The position numbers and the translations under genes were made by a program. Shown one piece after another: positions 24,317-33,461 of a stretch of 64,000 nucleotides of DNA. The notes under the pieces are model-generated. The model searched no databases, was not told the DNA's origin, and saw only the letters and a list, made by a program, of their open reading frames with translations. The stretch's first letter is position 1. Each line of letters opens with the position of its first letter. The stretch comes from Scedosporium boydii (lineage: Eukaryota; Ascomycota; Sordariomycetes; Microascales; Microascaceae), in assembly GCA_002221725.1 (NCBI GenBank), contig NJFT01000031.1, positions 124,001-188,000 on the forward strand, read 5' to 3'.

Positions 24317-25801
24317 ACTGCGGGTGTCAAAACAGGCACCTCCTTTTGCGTACTGTTGGTACCCTCTAGGCGAGATTGAAATGTAGTTACGGAGTAGACC
24401 TAGTGGTTCGAGTTACGTTGAGACCACGGATTTTTCTTTTTGAAAAAGGCTTGCATGCATACTTTCCCAGTCTTAAGGGGCTGTGATGAAACATAAAGGC
24501 CTTCAGCCGCTCTCTATACAATAATACGCAACACGTTCGATGTCATTGAGATTGCAGACATCGACACAAGATTTCAATTTAAGTCACCAGGATCGCCCTC
24601 ACCAGAGAAGCCGAAAAAAGGAGAAGAAAAGAAAAAGTAGCGCAAAAAGCGTAAACTTGCTAATTCCCGAGGTTATCGAACTAATACCGTAACCGGCCTC
24701 CAATTGTGCGAGCCTGGAATAACATCACCAACCCAACGGTGGTTGGGGAATGTCAACGCAGAGGCCTCTATATAATTGAAAGTGCGTCACTCAGTGGCTC
24801 TGGTGTCCAGAGAAACACCACTTATAATCACTGCTGACGGCGAGCTGGGATATGGTAAACGCGTACGCAAAAATCCAAATGAGTCTGAAGAAGATGCCTG
24901 AAAGAACTTGGTGATGAGCATTGTTAATAATGCCCGTCTAAAGGTTGTGGATTTAGTTGAAGAGCACATTTAATATCGCAAGTTATCAATGCAAGAGATC
25001 CCTTGGCTGTCTCTATCCATTTCCTTAGTATCCTGGGTTGAGGACGTGGGAAGATCCTAGAAGACGAATCTTGCAGGAAGGCGCAAGTGACGGCCACACT
25101 CCGCGTGTCTTCCCTCCAAGTTATCTTGGGTTCAGTGTAGGGAGCGAGTCTCAAGATGCTGATCCCCCATTCTTTTTCAAATCGGCAAGGGACCTTAGCA
25201 ATGGCGCCGATACGCACGTCCACATCGGGGGGGGGGAAGTGTCTCTAGACAACTGCACCGGCAGGTAAGGCTCGGAACACAGCGCCTCGAGTTCAGCATC
25301 ACTCTAGGCTGGAATATACTGGACATCGCCGAAGCGATCAGGAGCTGTGGCTAGCAATCCACTGCCAATGGTATCCCCAGTGCTCAGGACGCCGAGTTTG
25401 AGTTTTTACCTTAAGGGTATATCTTGGAGGCTTTTTCCTCGAATTAAAGCAAGCCTGCATGAATTGAACTCGTTGGACCGTATCGAATGTTAGCCCAGTG
25501 TCGGAGGCACCTTTTAATAAGGGGTGACGAGTTGTGGAGACATCAGCCGAATTATATAGTACCCTACCTCAAAGCCAGGAGGACACCAATTTTGCAATCC
25601 CATGATCCTTCGTCAAGGGTCAGGGCTATAGCTGGGGAGCTGCGTATCTCCCAATTGGTTGCCATGTAGTGCCTGTATTAACCACAATAGAATGGGACAG
25701 TATGATGAAAGCCTAGATTTCGTGCATGTATTATTTGGGGTCTCCTAGGGTAAATAATTGTTACAGTGATAGTGCATCTCAAGCCCCTCGAGGAATCTCT
25801 A
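24317..25801. other. Gene-poor stretch with a diverged repeat
   Basis: No intact gene. Contains repeat copy A (24935-25075). Other frames (24787-25268, 25487-25669) are short and featureless. Confidence 0.45.
24935..25075. repeat. Diverged dispersed repeat, copy A
   Basis: Aligns over about 140 bases with 28478-28620. The shared core is ATTTAGTTGAAGAGCACA. Further blocks follow: 'tcaatgcaagagatcccttg' here against 'tcaacgccggagatgccctg' there, and 'agtatcctgggttga' against 'ggtatactgggttgg'. Many differences are C-to-T or G-to-A in this copy relative to the other, as repeat-induced point mutation would leave. The origin (transposon or gene relic) is not recognisable. Confidence 0.55.
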
Positions 25802-26926
25802 TCACATGCTGTAGTCAATCTTAGCGCCGACCAAGGACTCGAACAAAGGAGATCGTTGAAACCCTAGCCTGGGATCACCAGAAATGAAGTTCATGGGGAA
25901 TCCAATCTCAAACTCTTTGATGTTCTCGATCTCACTGATTTGCCCATCAGTCAACCGGATGCTCAACGCCGCGATGTTGTTTTGAAGATGCTCAACTTTC
26001 CGGCCACCAATGAGAGGGATTACGTTGACGTTCTTTGCCTTTTGCCTAACATAGGCGAGAGCAATCTGCTGAATGCTGTCGATACTATGCTCCTTTGCAA
26101 TCTTCTCCAAAGCTGCGCTGACTTCGCGAGCTTGCTCGGTCTGCCCTGCACTGCGACCTCCCTCGTTGTTTTTCGCACGCTCCTCGAGCTGTTTCGTGGT
26201 TTGCAGCTGAGCTCCACCAAGCACACCCCACGGGCAGAGCGCCATGCCGAAATGGCGCGCCATGGGGATGATATCCCTTTCGAAGTCACGTTCCATCAAG
26301 CTCCAGCGACCCTGATAAACGGAGAACTGGGTTTTACCCTGAGACTTCGCGTATGTATTTGCGGCAGATACAATCCAGGCGGGGCAATCCGAGGCACCTA
26401 GGTAGAGCACTTTGCCTTGCTGGACGAGGATGTGGAGAGCATCCATGACTTCCTCGATGGAAGTCGACCAGTCCCACCAATGGATGTAGAGAAGGTCGAT
26501 ATAATCCGTTTGGAGCTTGCGAAGAGAATCGTTGACCGACAAATGAAGTGACTTTCTGTGGTTTCCTCCATAGTTCACCGTCTTGCCGAAACCCAACCGG
26601 TGCGAGGCGTAGTTGTTGGTGAATTTTGTGGCCAAGAACATGAGATCTCGGTTCTTCCGGCTGGCCATCCACCTGCCGATATATTCTTCGGACTGCTCGT
26701 TTTGGTAGCCATTGGCAGTGTCGATAAAATTTCCTCCCGCATCAGCGAAAGCATCGAGGAGCTTGTAGGACTGCTCCTCGTTCATGGAGCCCATAAAACC
26801 CTGCCATGCCTCCCCCAGGGACATAGCCCCAAGCGCAAGCGGGGATACACGGACACCAGCGGTGCTGGAAAGAATTCGATAACGACCGAGCTCGGTCTTG
26901 GGCTCTGGCGGGGTTGGTAAAGCCAT
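25802..26926 (-). CDS. Aldo/keto reductase, aryl-alcohol dehydrogenase / norsolorinic-acid-reductase type
   Basis: A single uninterrupted exon encodes 374 residues. The AKR catalytic tetrad is visible: D69 and Y74 in 'FIDTANGYQNEQSEEYIG', K101 in 'FLATKF' and H149 in 'DLLYIHWWDW'. 'GKVLYLGASDCPAW' and 'VIPLIGGRKVEHLQNN' (NADPH phosphate-binding region) are typical of the fungal AAD/NorB-like subgroup. Members reduce aromatic aldehydes or polyketide ketones to alcohols in the cytosol. The gene stands isolated between gene-poor regions, about 1.5 kb from the VAO-like gene in convergent orientation. A shared role in aromatic-compound turnover is conceivable but unproven. Confidence 0.9.
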   Translation of the reverse strand: MALPTPPEPKTELGRYRILSSTAGVRVSPLALGAMSLGEAWQGFMGSMNEEQSYKLLDAFADAGGNFIDTANGYQNEQSEEYIGRWMASRKNRDLMFLATKFTNNYASHRLGFGKTVNYGGNHRKSLHLSVNDSLRKLQTDYIDLLYIHWWDWSTSIEEVMDALHILVQQGKVLYLGASDCPAWIVSAANTYAKSQGKTQFSVYQGRWSLMERDFERDIIPMARHFGMALCPWGVLGGAQLQTTKQLEERAKNNEGGRSAGQTEQAREVSAALEKIAKEHSIDSIQQIALAYVRQKAKNVNVIPLIGGRKVEHLQNNIAALSIRLTDGQISEIENIKEFEIGFPMNFISGDPRLGFQRSPLFESLVGAKIDYSM

Positions 26927-27960
26927 ATCTGCGTGCTTTTTCTTTTTGGGAGTAAAAGAGGTGATGTGAGGAGTTTAGTAGCTAGTTGATGACGATGCAG
27001 TTGTCATGATTAACAAAAAGGTAGTGGGCTTCTTCTACCTGATATATACCTGAGTTTTGTGGAATATTGTCTAGTCGTAGCCTCAATTAGCCGGAGATAA
27101 AATAAACTTCGGTGGCTCAATCGGCTGGTCGGCGGATTTTGGGCGAGCTTGCATTCGGATTTAAGTCAACAACTCTCATCGGCACAGGCTTCGCCGTCAT
27201 CCGAGTCAGCCGTTTGCATGTCAGCCATGTGCAGGAACCCCTTCGGCGCCGATGCGCGTGCCTCACACGAGAGCATGTTGCTTAGTTGATTGCGAAGCTC
27301 AGGCATGTTCACTTTAGTAGGGAAAGTACACTATCTGATTCACGTGGTCGTGCTCCATTAGTATTAATAATCCGGCATCAACATGCTATCTCCATTTTCA
27401 AACTCCGATTGTGCAGGGGTTGGAGCTTGTTGCGCTACAGCATCGGAAACATGTCACCGATGACGTGGCTCGGTTATCGGGTTGCTTTCAACGGGGAAGT
27501 TTGATCTCCTGTCTAAAGCGTTGGGGATTCTTAACGACAGGCGTCCCCCACACGTCGTTTATGTGGGTCGTGCTGGTCCTCACTCTCCACGGTTTCTGCT
27601 CAAATAACACCATTCCAGACAGCATTCATCTGTAGGTGTGATTTCTCTATATGCTTCGATTGGTTGCTTCGATCGGGCTTAACGCATGGCTAAACAATGC
27701 AAGGGGACGGCTATTGCGCGCTTGATGAGCTTGAGAGACCGTTCCTGGCCAACGGTGTGGGTTGTTCCGTCACTATCTAGTGAATGGACTACCGGAAGCG
27801 CTTAGCCAATGGGCCGAGAGTTGATACGGAACTTGTAGAGTACGGACAAGTCGCATCGCTTCCCTTGTCCCGAGAATTAAGACCACCCCTAAATACGGCC
27901 AAAGCCGATTCCACAAGGTTTTCCCGTAGCTTGTGAATCACACCGCAGATCTGTTGGAAG
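26927..27960. other. Upstream region of the aldo/keto reductase gene
   Basis: A TATA-like GATATATACC lies about 110 bases upstream of the start codon on the plus reading (27039-27050). No further gene is seen to 27960. Confidence 0.4.
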
Positions 27961-27962
27961 TC

Positions 27963-28120
27963 CTATCCCGTTGTCCAGAAAGCATGTTCTTCGACAACGA
28001 TTTGACCATTTCCGAAGAGGACTTTGAGTCTAGCAGCAATCTCCCCAACTTTCCTCCCTGCCTTGGAGAACATGGTCGAATCAGAGAAGACGGAGAGATA
28101 AGGATGTCGTCGTCCTGGAG
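27963..28120 (-). pseudogene. Coding-like fragment, unknown
   Basis: On the minus strand from about 28120 the frame reads a protein-like segment, 'MFSKAGRKVGEIAARLKV' followed by 'FGNGQIVVEEHAF'. It stops at a TAG at 27963. It has codon structure and an amphipathic character unlike the surrounding noise. I find no start, no neighbours and no family. It may be a remnant of a lost gene or a short exon of an unrecognised one. Confidence 0.25.
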
Positions 28121-28477
28121 ACTTACATATGAATCGAACCGCGGTATAAATTGGATGTGGAGATGGATTTTCGAGGCTAGTTTCGAGTCGAGGACGTATA
28201 GTGAGTAGAGTAGGTCAGTGAAGATCTCGAATCTAGAATTATCTGGACCATATAGACAGAATTCCCCGTTCTAGCGGAGAGATGCTTCCAAGAGGCAGCC
28301 ACATTATTGCTCAGAGTCCTGGCTTGGCCTGCCCGTATCGATCTGGTACCTTGGGGGCCGGCCCGCTTCACGGACTATTCAACAGCACAATATAATATGA
28401 TGTCGACCGAAGATTTCCCACCAGGTTATCATACAAATCACTAGTATCGCCATCATTCCAGAATGAAGGAGGAAACA

Positions 28478-28620
28478 TCTAGAGAGGTCGAGAATTTAGT
28501 TGAAGAGCACACATAATTTTTTTTTCCGTCAGCTCTCAACGCCGGAGATGCCCTGGCCGCCCTCATAGATTTCTTTGGTATACTGGGTTGGAGAGTGGGA
28601 AGACCCCTCAATGAACGACA
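28478..28620. repeat. Diverged dispersed repeat, copy B
   Basis: Partner of copy A at 24935-25075. Here both strands stay open over most of the unit; the plus strand reads 'ALNAGDALAALIDFFG'. Copy A is broken by stops. This suggests that the ancestral unit was coding, but the protein is not recognised. Confidence 0.5.
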
Positions 28621-29922
28621 GTGGCTCGCTCGACCGACCAGGCTCGGCCAGGCCACCCAACGACATATCGCAGCCCACTGCTTCCCGTAGTGTGACGGAA
28701 GAGAGAGGAAAAAAAAAGGGAGAAAACCCACATCTCAATGATATTATGGTGTTACTGTATTCCAATTCTTACCGTCGAGTTGGTTTATCCCCCATAGTAG
28801 GTCTTAAGGCTTTGGGTTGCGAGATACAGAGAGCTTATAGATCCAGTCGCTCGAACTTTCTCGGGTAGTTATGAGCAAGTATACTCCGCTGTCGGGGCAA
28901 GAAGAGGAGCTGGTCGGTCGCTTTAGTGGCATTCAACCCTGTTGCGATGATCGCGTCGCGTTTGTCATCCATTGATTGATGTCTCCGGCTACATTGGGAC
29001 CCCGTTGGTGATACTGAGGGCTTGAAAGTGAGAGCGAAACCATGGATGCAATTGGCCGAGATTCTTCCGTTCTACGCTTCACTTTCCCGTGTCCTCCATC
29101 ATCTTGTGGAGACTTGGATATCTCCGAGAAAGGGTTTAATTGCGGACCGATCTTGAGGATGAAAATATGAAGAGATCTGCGGCAGATTGTGCGCTCGTTG
29201 AGATCAGGTTCTATCTTAATTCAGCTGAAATTGAAATTGAGTGTTTGGGAGGAGTGGAAAGGGGGGATATTGAACCATCTCAGCCTTTGGCGTTGTTCGG
29301 GCGGCGAAAGAACATCAAATGCGCTGGAAAATAATTTATTTGACACACCAATCAATTCGCTGTCGAAGAATTCCTTCCTCCCGTTCCAGTCCCAATGCTC
29401 TACACGAAATTGCGCAATATTATGGCTGATTTCCCAGGTTCCAATGGAGTTGAGGCCTGACCAGGTCGCCCATGCGGCACGTGAGACTGCATGAAATCTT
29501 CTCACCGACGCACCCCCTGCCCCCAGAGGCCCCCCCAAACGGCGACGAAAAACAACCACAACGACGGGGCTCTCAGCGTCCCTGGAGGTACATTACTATG
29601 CGCAAGGCTCCGATACATATTCCAGTTGGTGCCAATCAAAATGCCTCGAATTCCAAAAGGTTAACATGACTATCACCTGTCCTGTCCGAGCCTGTATTTG
29701 TAAACCGAGGTAGCATTGGCTCATTATCATCCCGGCATTTGGAGAAACAGTCATGGCACCTACAATTGAACATCTATTCAGTTTTCACTAACTTGACGAC
29801 TTTCAGGATAGAATTGTTCCGGTTTATCCATGGGTTAAACAGGCAGTATTCGTAAATCCAAACGAAATGATCAATATAAACCACTGAGGGTGAAGAGTAG
29901 AGTGTGAATTGATGTCAGGAGC

Positions 29923-29941
29923 CGCTCCGATCTTCCGATCT
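29923..29941. other. Sequencing-adapter-like sequence
   Basis: The 19 bases CGCTCCGATCTTCCGATCT contain TCTTCCGATCT, identical to the 3' end of the common Illumina adapter, preceded by another CTCCGATCT. It may be chance, or an assembly join or trimming remnant. Confidence 0.45.
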
Positions 29942-30713
29942 ATGAATGATGGCACCCAATTAATTGTTCTCGAGCAGGAAACGAAGGTTAAATAAGGACT
30001 ATAGAGGAAGGGGAAATGTGCGCAGGGAGAATCCTATGAAGCCTCATTCATACGCCTCTGCCTGGGGACTGTACAGAATTTTGCAGACGTTGACGTCATC
30101 GTGTAAAAGAACATTTGAATCGTTGTCACAAGGGAAGATGATGTCGACGGCTGTTGGCCCATGCCAATCCGTGTGTTGCGTGTGAAGAATAAGTCGTTTG
30201 AGCGGAGTAAATCTGGTTCAAGAGGATTTAGAAAGACTATGAACCGGTATCGGCAGGCTTGGATGCTCCGGAATTGCGGCATTTGTGAGCTGTTCGATAA
30301 GGGGATAAAGAAACGGAACGCACCTTATGGAAACGCCCCTTGTGACATAATCTGCTGTTTGGCCAGGCACCATCTTGTTTTGGGTTATGTAAGCAGTCTG
30401 GTCCCTTTCCCCAAGAAGTACCTGAGTAACCCATTGGAGCATAAATTCCGGCCACTCCTGTTCCTTCCTAACGGTTAGAATGAGGTCAATTGTGGAGCTC
30501 GCGGCCCACTGCCGTGTGTCCTTGCCACGCTTCGAAAATCTAGATTAGTTCGGAATATCGAGCGAAATCGTCCCCTCCCCTGCCCATACCAGGATGAACC
30601 CCCGCACCCTACACAGCAAAACCTTTTATAGACACTCAACTCCCATTGTACCCCTTGACCCTCCACGCTGCGACTTCGGAACTCCAATTCAATATACCTA
30701 GAGCTAAGCAGCC

Positions 30714-31698
30714 ATGGCTCAGAACCCTCTCAAGATCGGCTATGTGCCGGAGCATTTCTCCACGCCCTTATACTTTGCCAAGGCCCACTTCGGTCTTGAT
30801 GCCGAGCTGATCCCCTTCCCGTCCGGAACGGGTCACATGATTACTTCCCTCCGCTCGGGGGAGATCGACGTCGGCATCGGGCTTACTGAGGGCTGGATTG
30901 CTGGATTGGGCAAGGAAGATGCCCCCGGAGATGGCGGCTACCGGCTCGTTGGAACCTATGTCAAGAGCCCACTGTGTGAGTTTCACTCCATATAAACTAG
31001 TCATTAAGCCCTTGGGTACTGGTGATGTGATAGCTTACAATCAGTTTACAGGCTGGGCTATCTCGACTGGTTCCTCCCGTCCTGAAATCACATCCGTTGA
31101 GTCCTTGAAAGGCGGGAAGATCGGCGTCTCGAGAATAGGATCCGGCAGCTACGTCATGGGCTACGTCCTGGCCGACCAGCAGGGATGGCTTACGCCTTCC
31201 AACCCGGAACCTTTCTCCTCTACCGTTGTGCTCAACAATTTCCAGAACCTCCGCAATGCTGTCAATTCCGGAGAGGCTGACTTCTTCATGTGGGAGCACT
31301 TCACGTCCAAGAGGTACTATGACTCGGGCGAGATTCGTCGTGTCGGCGAGATCTACACGCCTTGGAGTAGCTGGAAGATTGTTGCTTCGACCAAACTTGT
31401 CAGTGACGACGGTTCAACCTTTGACCGGAGGGTTCAGGATCTGTTTGAGAAGTTAGATAAAGGTATTGCGCACTTCAGGGCCAACCAGGAGGAAGCTGTC
31501 AAGTACATCAGCACGAACTTGGACTACTCTGACGAGGACGCTCGGGAGTGGTTGAAGACGGTTACTTTTGTAGAAAAGACTGAAGGTGTCGAGGCTAAGG
31601 TTGTGAAGGATTGTGTTTCCATTTTGCAAAAGGCTGGTGTTCTCGAAGCAGGAAAAGGAAGACAGCCTGCAGCTATGGTGGCTTCTCGTTCGTCATGA
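30714..31698 (+). CDS. Periplasmic-binding-protein-like (Thi5/Ca3427-type) protein
   Basis: Exons 30714..30975 and 31052..31698 encode 302 residues; the 76-base intron is GTGAGT...TACAG. The fold signature of type II binding proteins is present: 'LKIGYVPEHFSTPLYFAKA' with the ligand-facing start, 'GTGHMITSLRSGEIDVGIGLTEGWIAG', then 'LKGGKIGVSRIGSGSYVMGYVLADQQGW' and 'NLRNAVNSGEADFFMWEHFTSK'. There is no signal peptide, so it is a cytosolic protein. This matches the fungal Ca3427-like group, related in fold to the pyrimidine-synthesising THI5/NMT1 proteins. The CCCFC-type cysteine motif of true THI5 enzymes is not seen, so a thiamine role is doubtful. The ligand is unknown. Confidence 0.82.
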
Positions 31699-32176
31699 TA
31701 GACGCCAATTTTGATCTATTAACTCCGTGACAATCTGCTCCTGATCAATTAATTCTGGCTGGGAAAAAGCATGGTCGAGGGATAAGTAAGCTTCAGTCAC
31801 TCCGATAGAGATCCTAAATTGAGGTGACTCTCCTGTGAAGCTATCAACTTCCCCTTGAACGCATGCCTACTATTGTCAGGTTAGCAAATATAAACCAGAG
31901 GAAAGGGGCCGAGAATACTCATTCACACTCCTTCCTAGCCTAACCCTGGATTTGCCACGAGTGGGCAAGATATGAATAAAACGCCTCACGGATTGCATTG
32001 TATGATCCAGCTTGTTCAGCTCGAGATGAGTTCTCTATCTTGCGTCCCCTGGCTAAAATAATCTAATATGACAGTTTCCCCTTTGCAAGAAAAGCTAATT
32101 GAAAATTAAGGATATGGGCACTCGTTTCGAGCTATGGTAAGATAAACTGAGGCAATCTTCAATGAGCTGGAGCTGG
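31699..32176. other. Convergent intergenic region
   Basis: AT-rich 3' flank between the Thi5/Ca3427-like gene and the HeLo-type pseudogene; no gene seen. Confidence 0.5.
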
Positions 32177-33159
32177 CTACATCACGCAGCATTTCTTTCC
32201 TCTCTCCTTCTCCATCGCCCGCCGGAAAGCATTCGCAAACTGTCGTTCATCTGGAGTGTCATCAAACCCTTCCAAGGGGTCCTTGCCATCTTCCTTCCAT
32301 GCATCAGCAACTTCAAAATCCTCCTCTTATATCTACCTATAGTTCTAGATACAAATCTAAGTTCTCACCAATGGTTGTTAACAGTACTATTCGATCCAAA
32401 ACAATCCCCTTAATCTCTTTGTTGTTTGCTCCCTCCACCAACCCATAGTTAGTGCCTGTTGAGACAGACACACTAGAGGCTACTTTATCCTCCTCGAGGC
32501 TCTTCATTGCAGCCGAATATAGCCTCAGGTCAGACTCGCCCACAACCTCAAGTAGAGTTCATACTCTCGCCTATATAGTGACAGTCATCTTGAATAAGCT
32601 TATCCAATTGTTGATCTGCAGGTTTAGCAAGCTGTTCCAGCTAGTCCATAGGCGCCAAAAGCTGCGTCGTCAGAGCCTCACACTGGTCCTTTTTATAGAG
32701 TGCCCACTTTGTTCTATTATAGTAGATGCTAGCGCAGTGGAGCCTCTTTGGGGTGAGCATGCGGAGCTTCTGATAAAGGCGCTCAAATCGTGGCTGTAAT
32801 AACTCCTCCTCAGAAGTAGTCTCTTAGTCTAAGGCCTCGTCACACTGTAGTTTCTTAGACGCCTCTCGGGCATCTTGGAGGATCTCTCTGATCTTGCCTA
32901 TAACTTCTTCAGCAGTTTCAATCTCATCTAGCCCTGAAAACTTTGACTTTGCAGCTTCGAGAGCATCGTCTACTAATTCTCCTTTACCTAGATCGTGGCC
33001 CAGTCCAACTGCAGCGGCCCATCGTGAAAGTCGGAGCTGGATAATAGTAAGACAAGTCTAGTACAGTTTTACATCATCCTCAAAGCCTCAAGCTACCTGG
33101 ATGCCATCGAAGATCTGGACAACGAGGATGAGGGCGCTGATGCCAGATAGAGCTTCCAT
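32177..33159 (-). pseudogene. Broken HeLo-like domain protein with C-terminal CaaX box
   Basis: The minus strand from ATG 33159 to TAG 32177 encodes a recognisable all-helical N-terminal domain of the HET-S/HeLo (prion-inhibition) kind. It starts with 'MEALSGISALILVVQIFDG', continues through 'LRLSRWAAAVGLG', and has a helix-rich middle ('AEEVIGKIREILQDA', 'YNRTKWALYKKDQ'). In-frame stops interrupt it at 33088 (TGA), 33058 (TAG), 32824 (TAA) and 32641 (TAG). All are one C-to-T step from Arg or Gln codons. A frameshift follows near 32550. The frame then continues through a Gly/Asn-spaced segment ('GTNYGLVEGANNKEIKG'), a probable short intron near 32340-32385, and an acidic tail ending 'ERGKKCCVM'. 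That ending is a polybasic CaaX motif predicting prenylation. Family knowledge: HeLo domains execute membrane-targeted cell death downstream of NLRs. Its place next to an NLR relic fits. Not functional as it stands. Confidence 0.7.
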
Positions 33160-33461
33160 AGCACCTGGTGGGGGACGAAGGGAGAGCGGGAAGGATATAT
33201 TGTTATTTACAGATCTAATTTTAGGGGAGGAAATCTGGAAGGTCTGGTCAAGCCACGCCAAGTCGACCATCTTTATTCTCTCTCTTGGACTTGAGACCGC
33301 TGAGGCTATGCTGATGCGTTGTCAGCTGGCCGAGCTCTGCCAGGAAGCTGCCGAGTCGCTGAAGCGGGGCGTTGGAGCAGATGGGTATTAGCTAAGCCCT
33401 TATTGTTATCCTAATATTTCACTAGACGTGGTTAGTCTGGTCGTTATACGAAGTAGCGTCG
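33160..33461. other. Spacer between HeLo-type and NLR pseudogenes
   Basis: About 300 bases. The HeLo frame stays open upstream of its ATG to 33270, without domain features. This is the likely promoter or leader of the HeLo-type gene. Confidence 0.4.

Larger units (their letters stand above)
28121..30713. other. Gene-poor stretch
   Basis: About 2.6 kb without a supported gene. Contains repeat copy B (28478-28620) and an adapter-like sequence (29923-29941). The promoter of the Thi5/Ca3427-like gene is at its right end; a CTTTTATAGAC element lies about 90 bases upstream of the start. Confidence 0.45.

Noticed and set aside
30714..31698. Thiamine-pyrimidine synthase THI5
   Set aside because: The fold is similar, but the cysteine-rich CCCFC-type motif of THI5 is absent; Ca3427-like is the safer call.
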